Assembly (NCBI GenBank): GCA_003164755.1
Contig: PLUB01000007.1
Coordinates: 1 to 38,695 of the forward strand
DNA length: 38,695 bases
Direction: 5' to 3'
Origin: Methanosarcina sp.
Lineage (GTDB): Archaea; Halobacteriota; Methanosarcinia; Methanosarcinales; Methanosarcinaceae
Part shown: piece after piece, positions 1 to 7,677 of the stretch
Position numbering within the stretch: position 1 is the first letter of the stretch
Layout: every line of letters begins with the position of its first letter
Program-made: the position numbers and the translations under genes
Notes under the pieces: generated by a model
Database searches by the model: none
Told to the model about the DNA's origin: nothing
Seen by the model: only the letters and a program-made list of their open reading frames with translations

Positions 1-2
1 AA

Positions 3-152
3 GATACTACAGATTCCCATGGGCCTTATTTTTTAGGTGGCGTGCTCGAGTCAATTGAAGATAACATCCCAATTCTTATAATAATACCCCCAAAACTGCT
101 CATATCCCTTGTTTATTTATTATCATTATTTTGGTCATCGTTCATTAAGTAG
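3..152 (+). CDS. C-terminal end of an unrecognised membrane-anchored protein (partial, probably truncated by an insertion)
   Basis: An open frame runs in from the window edge and stops at TAG 150-152, giving 49 visible residues. It begins DTTDSHGPYFLGGVLES and finishes with a strongly hydrophobic stretch (about the last 25 residues, containing LLISLVYLLSLFW) that reads as a C-terminal membrane helix. I do not recognise the family. The last four codons, including the stop, lie inside the left terminal inverted repeat of the element at 142-390, so the natural 3' end was probably replaced by the insertion. Without the 5' part no function can be given. Confidence 0.45.
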   Translation, partial: DTTDSHGPYFLGGVLESIEDNIPILIIIPPKLLISLVYLLSLFWSSFIK

Positions 153-390
153 TTGATGTTTTTTAGCAATTATCTCGATATCAAAAATAAGTCTACTGAT
201 TCTATTTTTGAGTTGTGATATTTCTATATTATTTTGATGTTATTTCAAGAATACTCTGAATGCCATTTTTCAGCCATTGTTGTGCCGCGTTTCAGTGAGG
301 TTACTTTAGAGTAGATCTGCTTCAGTACATAAACATACAAAAATTCTTTTCATTGGAAACTTAATCTTAAAAACATCAACTACTTAATGA
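142..390. mobile_element. MITE-like element with 22-bp perfect terminal inverted repeats
   Basis: Bases 142-163 (beginning TCATTAAGTAGTTGATG) are the exact reverse complement of 369-390 (ending CATCAACTACTTAATGA), 22 of 22 bases. The enclosed ~205 bp are AT-rich and carry no open frame of note, which is the form of a miniature inverted-repeat transposable element or a deleted insertion sequence. No convincing target-site duplication is visible beside the repeats. The left repeat supplies the stop codon of the gene entering from the window edge. The alternative, a very large hairpin of another kind, cannot be excluded from one copy. Confidence 0.6.
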
Positions 391-553
391 CAGACTAACT
401 GAGTTGTCAAAAGATGTAAATTGCCAACTCATCCAAAACTAAAGAAAATCATTAACCAACAATCAAAGAAAATGAGCTCACAAAAAGTTGCCAATTAAAT
501 CTTAAATAATATGGTTAATGATATCTTTTTTCCCAAGCTGAATAGTTACGATT

Positions 554-1588
554 TTATTTTAATTTAACATCGCCTTTTTTTGGATCATTAGAAAGATCCC
601 TGTTTTCTTCAAACCATCTGCAGTATTCATCAGGGCACTGTGTCTCAGGACACCCATGTATATATTCTAATATATCGTGCATTTTTGCACTGGCCATTGA
701 TACTGATACATCGGCACTTCCATAATAAATACGGATTTAATCATTCACTAAGACCCTCCGCAAGGGAAAACAACATCATTAACGTCCCCACTGCGTTCAT
801 ACATTTCAAGAGGCCCGAAAACCCATCCTTCAGATCTGTGAAGAACTTTCGTGGGATTTTCAAGATCAAGAAGAGCCAACCCAAGTCTATAACTTGCTTT
901 TGACGTAGTCTGGCGTAATCCGTGGTACATAATTAACCATCCGTCAGATGTGCGGATTGGTTGGGGGATAGACCTATCTTATTGGCATCCCACCATCCAC
1001 CTTCTCGAGCATACAGAAGAACTTTGTAGTCTCCCCAGTACTTCATATCTGGAGAAAAGGGTATCCCATATATTAGCCTTCGAACCAATCATACGAGATA
1101 CCGGTCGATGTAAAACTGCCCACTTACCATCAATTCTTACAGGAAAAACAGCAGCATCTTTATTTTCAGGAGGTAGGATGGCTCCTACACGATCAAAATT
1201 ACGAAAATCTTCTGTAAAGGCAAGAGCTGGTAGGGGTCCAGAATCCGACCAAGCCGTATATGTTACAGCCCATTTTCCCATTTCATCGATGTAAGTTATA
1301 CGCGCATCTTCAATACCGTATATCTCTTCAGGAATAGTTTACAGGATCGGCAACAAAGGTTGGTTGGCTGTCAATTTCCCAACCTTCAATTCCGTTTTTA
1401 CTCCTAGCCATGGTAAAATGAGAAAAACCCCTGTGATCTTCAACACGCACCATTAATAAGGTTATACTGTTAACGATAGCTGCTGCAGGATTAAATACTG
1501 AATGGGCCTGATACGGCCAATCTTCAACTGTAAGTATAGGATTTTTCTGACACCTTTGGAACAGTTCTCCGTGGTCTTCCCAGATCAT
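554..1588 (-). pseudogene. Glycoside hydrolase family 130 (beta-1,4-mannoside phosphorylase-like), three frameshifts
   Basis: Four pieces on the minus strand, in three changes of frame, join into one protein of about 345 residues, the usual GH130 length. The start is ATG 1588 (MIWEDHGELFQ, then HSVFNPAAA). The second piece contains YGIEDARITYIDE and GKWAVTYTAWSDSG, the third has DGWLIMYHGLRQ and EGWVFGPLE, and the last has IRIYYGSADVSV and ends at the stop 554-556. Frame changes are needed near 1330, 1050 and 750. GH130 enzymes phosphorolyse or hydrolyse beta-mannosides. The core motifs are still readable, so the decay is recent, but no single frame covers the domain and the product must be non-functional if the sequence is right. 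An AGGAAG-like ribosome binding site precedes the start. Confidence 0.8.
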
Positions 1589-1598
1589 GTTATCTTCC

Positions 1599-1799
1599 TC
1601 ATTCCTTCTGATTTGTTAATGACGTATTCTTAATTCTTTGCAGAGCCCAAGCATCTGCTTCATCACTGACTCTGAGTTGCAATCGTGTACTAAATGCTTT
1701 ATTTTCATGTTTCTTTAAAGCGTTCAAATTGCAAATAGCGGAAGCCGAAAAATGATGAAGGCAGTCTACTGAGGCTATCCATTCCCTATAGTTTGTCCG
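1599..1799 (-). pseudogene. C-terminal remnant of the gene upstream of the GH130 gene
   Basis: A 66-codon open frame on the minus strand (RTNYREWIASVDCLHHFSAS through to ending SLTNQKE) stops only 10 bases before the GH130 start, and its last codons contain the GH130 ribosome binding site. This tight spacing suggests a former operon. An in-frame TAA lies just upstream (about 1800-1802), before which the same frame reads KVLDVGGETASFKA, so the gene is interrupted. I do not recognise the family. A carbohydrate-related role is only guilt by association with GH130. Confidence 0.4.
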
Positions 1800-1925
1800 T
1801 TATGCTTTAAAAGAAGCCGTCTCGCCGCCGACATCAAGAACTTTGCATTATGGAGGCAGACTTTCCAAAGTGAACATGGCATTACATTAGCCTTGTTCCG
1901 TCCCCATAGCAACACTTATGTGATT

Positions 1926-2819
1926 TTAAATTCCCAGGCCATTGTTCTTTCCATCTAGTTTGAATCTGGAATGCTGTAAGTCCAAGATTTCTCTCAAAAC
2001 CGTGGGTATTCCCTCTACAATATCCTCGGCGATCAATCCAGGACCATGCAGTGAAGCAACCCTCCCGTGTATCCATGCGGAGGCAGCCGCAGCCTGAAAA
2101 ACCGGCATTTTTTGTGCGACAAGGCCGAGAATCATTCCCGCCAGAACATCCCCTGCGCCTGCCGTTGCAAGCCATGACGGTGCGTTATGGTTAACATGGA
2201 CGTGACCATCGGGAGAAGCAATAACGGTTTCGGCCCCCTTCAACAAAACAACGCATCCGGCGCGTTGAGCGGCGATAAAGGCCCGCGAAGGTTTATCTCC
2301 TTCTATCTTGCCGAACAATCGTGTAAACTCGCCTTCGTGCGGAGTCAGCACGCACTCGACGTGCAGGGCTTGAAATAATATTTCCGGCATATCCGCAAAA
2401 TTGGTCAAACCATCCGCATCCACTACTGTCGGACGCTTGGCTGCCAGAGCCACCAGAACGTCTGCTTTTTGCGCGGAGCCAAGGCCAAGACCGGGACCGA
2501 TGAGAAGAGCGGGCTGATGCTCGTTGTCGATCAATGTCTGCCACTCTTGCGTCGTGTCGCAGGGACGAACGATTATGCTTTCCAGCGCCTCGGCGTAGAT
2601 CGGCAAAGCAGCTGCTGGAGAGGCGAGCATCACGAATCCCGCGCCAACGCGTTGTGCCGCGCGGGCTGCTAAACGCGCCGCTCCTGTCATAACTGCTCCG
2701 CCCAGGATTAATGCTGTGCCTCGGCTGTACTTGTGGCTGTCGGCTTGAGGAAAAGGAAAAAGACTTTTCCAAACGTCTGGCGTGTTTTCATCGACACTGC
2801 TTGGTGAATGTTTGTTCAT
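1926..2819 (-). CDS. nnrD: ADP/ATP-dependent (S)-NAD(P)H-hydrate dehydratase, dehydratase domain only; likely acquired from bacteria
   Basis: This 297-residue protein is a member of the YjeF C-terminal/carbohydrate-kinase-like family, which repairs hydrated NADH and NADPH. Visible family motifs: HKYSRGTALILGGAVMTGAA near residue 29, LLIGPGLGLG near 105, VVDADGLTNFAD, VLTPHEGEFTRLFG, VLLKGAETVIASPDG, and LATAGAGDVLAGMI, the nucleotide-binding loop with the catalytic aspartate. The N-terminal epimerase domain (NnrE) found in many fused proteins is absent. The wording of the motifs (HKYSRG, TAGAGDVLAG, GPGLIAEDI) is that of alphaproteobacterial homologues as I know them. Base composition is visibly richer in G and C than both flanks, and the gene abuts an IS5-type relic at 2825. 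Transfer from a bacterium is therefore likely (inference). The reading frame is intact, with only a weak ribosome binding site. Confidence 0.88.
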   Translation of the reverse strand: MNKHSPSSVDENTPDVWKSLFPFPQADSHKYSRGTALILGGAVMTGAARLAARAAQRVGAGFVMLASPAAALPIYAEALESIIVRPCDTTQEWQTLIDNEHQPALLIGPGLGLGSAQKADVLVALAAKRPTVVDADGLTNFADMPEILFQALHVECVLTPHEGEFTRLFGKIEGDKPSRAFIAAQRAGCVVLLKGAETVIASPDGHVHVNHNAPSWLATAGAGDVLAGMILGLVAQKMPVFQAAAASAWIHGRVASLHGPGLIAEDIVEGIPTVLREILDLQHSRFKLDGKNNGLGI

Positions 2820-2824
2820 TTCTT

Positions 2825-3007
2825 CTAGTTAGATTCTTCTTCAGCTTTGAGTCTGCCTCATGAAACTGTTTTGTTAAAATGTGTGAACTCAAAAATTATA
2901 CGAAAAAGTTTCCAATCAATTGAGGAATCAATTTCAGCAATTTTGTCTCCAATTGACTGAAGAAGCTTGTATTCTTCTTTAAGAGCAAAATCAGTAAGAG
3001 TTTTCAT
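2825..3007 (-). pseudogene. IS5-type transposase, N-terminal stub
   Basis: From ATG (3005-3007) the minus strand reads MKTLTDFALKEEYKLLQSIG, continuing DKIAEIDSSIDWKLFR and FNKTVS, then an in-frame TGA at 2858-2860, then GRLKAEEESN and a stop at 2825-2827. This matches the start of the IS5-family transposases common in Methanosarcina (an N-terminal segment with IDWKPFR, followed by GRP). Only about 60 of the expected 300 or so residues remain, and the DDE catalytic core is absent. The remnant ends 5 bases from the start codon of the bacterial-looking nnrD gene. Confidence 0.7.
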
Positions 3008-3392
3008 AAGTAGAAATTGTTGTCAAGAGATTTAAACTCTTCAACACTCAAATGCATAGGAGTTTAGCGAAATTCTCTATAAAAATACAATTAACATCAA
3101 ATTGCTGTTTGAGTTTAAATGTTTCAAGTGGAAGTTATTGTTATACTGATATTATTATAAATAATCTTTTTAATATTAAATTTGTTAGATTTTAACATTT
3201 TCATGCGGACGTAAGTTTTATTTTCTAAAACAGTACCTATTTGCCATTTTAATCAAAATTAATTCTCAAATAAATGCTAGTTTTGGGCATAAATTGACAG
3301 ATAAATCCCAAAATTAATCCAATTTATTTAATAAAAAAGCCAAATAATACCGAATTAAATCTATTAATTAGCATAAAAAGACTATAAATTAG
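3008..3392. other. AT-rich intergenic stretch, nothing recognised
   Basis: Between the transposase stub and the Asp-rich relic there is AT-rich sequence with frequent stops in every frame. It may hold the outer part of the IS5 element, but no terminal repeat could be assigned. Confidence 0.4.
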
Positions 3393-3830
3393 CTAAAAAT
3401 CATCAAATAAATCACCACGGCCAACAAATCCACGGAAACCGTCAATGTCGATTTCATGGTCTCTATCACGATCTCTGACATCATCACTACGATCACCAAA
3501 AGAATCTGCCAAATATGTGAAACAAATATCTTAGCTCACAAAGCCCATGTAAACCACTTTAACGGTCCTATGGTCAATTTTATGGTGATTAGCGTACAAT
3601 TGAGCCTTACTTGAAATTGTCCAGTCGGTGTGATTAAGCTGGACTATATATGCGCGGATAATCTTGTATATCGTTCACTACTTCAACGGTAGATTGGCAT
3701 TCAGCCTTGGTCAAACTAAATTGATGATATGGAAATTTTGAAACAAAATATAATCCGATGTATTGAAGTTGCGAAAAGTTCAAAAAATAGGTATGGATAA
3801 AATTTTTATATTGCAAATTTAAGTGGTACG
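3393..3830 (-). pseudogene. Relic of a secreted-protein tail followed by an Asp/Arg/Gly-rich segment
   Basis: One minus-strand frame reads YIVQLNHTDWTISSKAQLYA then NHHKIDHRTVKVVYMGFVS and a TAA at about 3534. After that, in the same frame, it reads FGDRSDDVRDRDRDHEIDID and GFRGFVGRGDLFDDF, ending at the stop 3393-3395. Upstream of the first motif another frame reads FPYHQFSLTKAECQSTVEVV. The second segment is alternately acidic and basic, then Gly-rich. A similar pair (NYVGFVD then FGDRCDYVRN and DRDHDID) recurs on the plus strand at about 26600-26760, and a third partial copy lies at 29140-29290. The family is unknown to me. The broken frames argue that this copy is dead. Confidence 0.4.
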
Positions 3831-4244
3831 GCTAAAATTTGAATAGATACTAAGAATAGAGAAAAAGGTGCTAGTAAATTTTGAGAACCCAATGAACTTG
3901 AACTTTTTCTGGTGACTTGGAGTTCTCATCCCTCGAAAACAAAATGTGATATCAACCAACAACTTTACAGAATGTAAAAAACTAAATATTTATGTTATAA
4001 TATCCAGATTATTACAGCTCTTTCATACAATTCTCGTGACATCTCTCAGGATCACAGAGGGAATTACATAGTGATTATTTTACGGGAGAAACATTAATCA
4101 ATTTTCAAGTTATGACAAACTATAGATGTTAACAGCAGAGGTCTTTATAGTAGTTTCGAAGTAACTATATAAATAAACATCAATAATGAATGTGGTGTCC
4201 CTAAATAACTGTTTCCAAATATCACATATATTGTGTCGCATTTC
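3831..4244. other. Intergenic stretch, nothing recognised
   Basis: AT-rich sequence between the Asp-rich relic and the inverted repeats downstream of truD. No open frame, RNA gene or repeat with a partner in the window was seen. Confidence 0.4.
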
Positions 4245-4346
4245 GAAAGTGATTTTAAATTACCCGCTCGAAAAGCGAAGAGCCTTATATTAAATAATCC
4301 GAGACTCCAAATCACTTTCTTCTGACTTTATTAAGTCAGGTGATTT
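4245..4346 (-). terminator. Nested inverted repeats downstream of truD, possible 3' processing or termination structure
   Basis: CTGACTT (4322-4328) and AAGTCAG (4333-4339) form a perfect 7-bp stem with a four-base loop, extended outside by AAATCAC (4309-4315) and GTGATTT (4340-4346). The same 4309-4319 strand can alternatively pair with GAAAGTGATTT at 4245-4255 (11 bp), making two mutually exclusive folds. The structure lies about 60 bases past the truD stop. Archaeal termination depends mainly on T-runs, so a role in termination is inference. Confidence 0.35.
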
Positions 4347-4407
4347 ATTAGATGATTAGTTTCCATATTTGATTTACACTAGCCTGAAGAGTTTCCTCTC
4401 TTAATTT

Positions 4408-5724
4408 TCAGCTCATATACAATGGATCTACTTTCATATACTCCCTGAGTAAGGTTGTTGCATAACTTCCCTTAGGTAACATGAACTCAAGCACTACCTT
4501 TGATTTTGCTGCATTCAGCTCGTCTACTGCAACCTCAACTTTTGGCTCCACTTGCAGAAGTATTTCCCTTCGGATGCCTTTTGAACTCATTTCAGGAATT
4601 TCGTCTACATGGAAACCTTTTAGAGGAACTTTTAGTTCTTGAATCACCTCTTGCTCGATTTCTCCTGGAATACCTGAAGCGAACTCTGTTTTATAGCCTG
4701 GTAGGAGAGCGGTTATAAAGGCACGTTTCCTTTTTATCAAGCGATTCATGGCATCCATGATCTCGGCTGTAACTTCTTCGGTCTTTGAAGAATCTGGAAG
4801 TCCGGCGTTGTTTTTGAAGCAGACAATATCACCTTCTATAGCCTGATTTAAAGGAAGGCTTCTTTCGATTCTGCGACAGAGTATCTTATTGTAAATATAT
4901 GATTGGTAGCCGTGTACAAACAGTGTGTATAAATTTTTTGGAAGAACTCGAAAAGCGCCTGCAAAATCATTCTGGTTTGCGATCAGGTGGTTCATCATGG
5001 CTCTTTCATGACCAAGGCGGAGGGGATAGGATTTAAGGCCTTCCCTAAAATCACGTGTCTCTTTAACTAGCTGACGAGCTTTTTTTATTTCAGCTGGTTC
5101 ATCAGGAAAGGGCTCGGCAATATAGAGCAGGGCAGCTTTTTCAAAATCTCCTTCCACAATGGCTTTTCCTACCAGATGGGTCACAGGTCGGATAGAACCG
5201 AAACGCTGTATTCCAAAGAAATTGGGGATCCCACTCTGGAACAGGATTTCATTTGTAGTTTTTTCAAGAAGCTTTTTTGCTTCCCTAGGAAAACTTGGTA
5301 TGTCCCTTATTGTAATTATGAAGTCATTCCCCCATAGATTTCCAATTTCTATTGATTTTCGGGAGCGCCCCAGGACATTTAGCTTTACATCTTTCAAATG
5401 GATATTTTCAATTATGGAAGCATCGATATCAAAGATGCTGATTTTTTGCGTAGTGAGTGCGCGTTTGTCTTTTGTGCCTGCAATGCTAATCCTCTTCTGG
5501 CTAATCTGCAGTATTTTTGCGAGAGTTCGAGTTAGGTGGTGTGTATCCCAGTTTCGTTTTATGAGCTCGAGAATCAGATACTTACCCTCCTGTCCTTCTT
5601 CTCTGTTAGTGATCTCTTTAACAATAAAATCCTCCACTTCCTGGCGAAGCTTCCCTCCAAGGCCTTCGGTATCTGTGGAGTATAGACTGATTCCAATATT
5701 TTTTTCGATTTCTGGAACTTCCAT
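4408..5724 (-). CDS. truD: tRNA pseudouridine synthase D
   Basis: TruD converts uridine 13 of tRNAs to pseudouridine in the cytoplasm. The protein has about 438 residues, normal for archaeal members. Visible motifs: DFIVKEI near residue 33; GTKDKRALTTQ near 83-93 with the catalytic aspartate at about 86; NFFGIQRFGS near 168-177; and a long C-terminal part carrying the TRUD insertion (LGHERAMMNHLI, NLYTLFVHGYQSYIYN). A TTG nine bases upstream (5733) is also in frame, but GAGGAG then sits only 3 bases away, so ATG 5724 (12-base spacing) is preferred. The gene is monocistronic and divergent from srp54, with 1.9 kb of mostly non-coding DNA between. No lesions were seen. Confidence 0.93.
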   Translation of the reverse strand: MEVPEIEKNIGISLYSTDTEGLGGKLRQEVEDFIVKEITNREEGQEGKYLILELIKRNWDTHHLTRTLAKILQISQKRISIAGTKDKRALTTQKISIFDIDASIIENIHLKDVKLNVLGRSRKSIEIGNLWGNDFIITIRDIPSFPREAKKLLEKTTNEILFQSGIPNFFGIQRFGSIRPVTHLVGKAIVEGDFEKAALLYIAEPFPDEPAEIKKARQLVKETRDFREGLKSYPLRLGHERAMMNHLIANQNDFAGAFRVLPKNLYTLFVHGYQSYIYNKILCRRIERSLPLNQAIEGDIVCFKNNAGLPDSSKTEEVTAEIMDAMNRLIKRKRAFITALLPGYKTEFASGIPGEIEQEVIQELKVPLKGFHVDEIPEMSSKGIRREILLQVEPKVEVAVDELNAAKSKVVLEFMLPKGSYATTLLREYMKVDPLYMS

Positions 5725-5733
5725 AAATTGCAA

Positions 5734-6238
5734 ATACTCCTCTATGGTAGCACTGAGTGTAGATTAAAAGTACGAAATATTTACTGCGATTAGACAACTG
5801 GAACGATAAGATTCAAATGTAGGTACTGATTCTCAGCTTATGTTTAATAATACACTTCACGGGATTGATATCGAAAACTTCCAAGTAGATAGTTTTTGTA
5901 AAGGTTCAGCATCTGAATGGTTTTTCCCAGCAGCCTGAATTTTTGCCCTATCATTAGTCGTATCCATCTACATAAAATATCGAATTCGGGTCAAGCAGCA
6001 CCAGTAACCATATTTATCGGTTAGGTTTTTTATATCGACTGCTTATATATAAGGTGAGAATTTGCAGATCTTCCAGTCTTCAGCTATTAGCCTCAACGTA
6101 ACATTGGCAAGCTTACATACGTAGTTACCCCTTAGGTCACTGACAATTCGATTCTTTCTTTAGCCATGTCAAAGGTGCATATACCTTATATAGACAATAG
6201 GCTCCAGGTTGTAAGTGAACAGTTGAGCTACTTATTCC
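5734..6238. other. Intergenic region upstream of truD
   Basis: No complete gene was recognised. On the minus strand directly below 6239 the frame of the next relic continues past its stop as HLQPGAYCLYKVYAPLTWLK to about 6140, so the dead gene may extend slightly into this stretch. The truD promoter must lie close to 5760-5800 but no clear TATA box could be fixed. Confidence 0.35.
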
Positions 6239-6640
6239 TTACTTCTGTTTTGCGGGCTCCAACAGTATATTTAAGGTTTTAAAATAATAAACCGGATTGT
6301 TCTGTACCTTTGAGCAACTTTTGTGGGTATGATTTATCAGATCTGCAGTGAATTCGCTCATGTTATAGGATTCATATTCGTACCATTTATCTTTCCAAGT
6401 AGAAGCAAGCATCTAGAAGACTATTTTAAAACCTGCTTTGTCTTAATCATACACCTGATCTGAGATTAATACAAGATTTGTCTCTTCGTCTTGTGAAAGT
6501 AAAGCTCTGCAGTTTCCGGAATAAATTTGATATTTGTAAGTGTTAGCAGAAACATAATACCTGTAAATAAAAATTTTTTCCGGATTTTTATTCTTGATTC
6601 TATGAAGGATTTCTATAAGAATCTGACTTTCATGAATTAT
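6239..6640 (-). pseudogene. Unrecognised protein gene with two in-frame stops
   Basis: A single minus-strand frame of about 134 codons reads ESQILIEILHRIKNKNPEK, IFIYRYYVSANTYKYQIYSG, NCRALLSQDEETNLVLISDQ, VYD-stop-DKAGFKIVF-stop-MLASTWKDKWYEYESYN, MSEFTADLINHTHKS, and ends TLNILLEPAKQK. Amino-acid composition and the absence of frameshifts suggest a real gene that acquired two stop codons. The family is not recognised. Alternation of hydrophobic strands and helices around LVLISD suggests a small alpha/beta domain, but this is a guess. Confidence 0.45.
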
Positions 6641-7397
6641 TTATGTGCTATTTAAAATATATGACTAAATTTAAGGATTCATCGAAATCCTATATAATCA
6701 ACTCAAAAGTTAATCACACTTTTTATTTTTTCAGCGAATATTTTCATCCAAATCTTTGCAAATGAATTTTGATTTAGCTAATTCTGTATATTCACTCAGA
6801 TCAACTCTATAAGTCCCGTAACTTATTCAACTCGTTTTGTGAAATCTACTTTCATTTATATTTTTTCAGATAAATTCAAGTGAATTTAGGAAAGATAAAT
6901 ATGGTTGGATGAATACCAATATCATACCCAATTGTTCTTTTTTGGCATAAATTTTTTGTAATGTATTTTTGAGTTGGACAGTAAAATATGTTACAATAAT
7001 TTTTTTCCTTAGTTTATTCTTTTTAAACACTAATTTGATAGTTTGATTTTTATGTTGAAAGTATATTTTCATATTTAGGGGAATGAAGAAGTTATATTAT
7101 ATTCAACGAATTTTGGACCCATTATTAAACTCTATTAAATATTTGTTTATTCATCTTTTGAGATATATAATTTATAATTTTTGATCAAAGTTTCGATGTA
7201 GAATTTTTATTCTTAAACTATGTTTATGCATAAAGTGCAAAAAGGTTATCTCAAGAAGTTCCACTCTTCGGTTTTAATTCCCTTATTTATGCACTAGGCA
7301 TCTATGGTTCCATAACATAGGATATCATTGAAGTCAATAGTAATGTCTTTAACCTTGGTTTTAAGATCCATCATCTTAAAAACTTCACAATTTATCT
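6641..7397. other. Intergenic region, nothing recognised
   Basis: Very AT-rich. A lysine-rich open frame at 6866-7072 on the minus strand looks like chance. No RNA gene was identified. Confidence 0.4.
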
Positions 7398-7449
7398 CAG
7401 TCGAATACCCCAAAGCTGCATAGGGATGGAAACTTCGGGGATTCGACTG
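7398..7449. ncRNA. Long stem-loop upstream of srp54, possible small RNA or regulatory hairpin
   Basis: CAGTCGAATACCCC (7398-7411) pairs with GGGGATTCGACTG (7437-7449) over 13 base pairs with one bulged A, enclosing a 25-base loop that ends in GGGATGGAAAC. It is markedly more GC-rich than its surroundings and lies about 230 bases upstream of the srp54 start. It is too short and too AT-rich around it to be SRP RNA. The loop sequence resembles the 3' end of some CRISPR repeats, but there is only one copy. Function unknown. Confidence 0.35.
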
Positions 7450-7631
7450 GAATAAAGGATCTTTTCTCTTTTAATCTGTTTTTGTGAATCCCAAATTTTA
7501 TACCTAGTAACTTTTTTATAGCCGGTTACTGATTTATATTTAGGATTCATTCACCTACATTTTTTTAAGTTTCCGAAACTTAAGGCTTATCAAGGAAAGA
7601 TACTCTCTTACATAATGTCAACAAAGTGTGA

Positions 7632-7641
7632 GTTATATTTT
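7632..7641 (+). promoter_or_regulatory. Possible TATA box of srp54
   Basis: TTATATTTTT lies 37-46 bases before the srp54 start codon, which would place transcription initiation about 10-15 bases before the coding sequence. It was picked by eye from AT-rich sequence, so confidence is low. Confidence 0.3.
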
Positions 7642-7677
7642 TATTCAATCTCAAAAACTTAATAGGACGATTTTCAT

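Noticed and set aside
640..1294. Plus-strand open frames over the GH130 region
   Set aside because: They are antisense to the clearly recognisable minus-strand GH130 segments.
5159..5767. 202-codon plus-strand open frame
   Set aside because: Antisense of truD; the Ser/Phe/Arg-rich composition is that of a shadow frame.
6866..7072. Lysine-rich minus-strand open frame
   Set aside because: AT-rich sequence, no ribosome binding site, no recognisable content.
7394..7449. Orphan CRISPR repeat
   Set aside because: Only one copy, no spacers and no cas genes in the window; reported as a stem-loop only.
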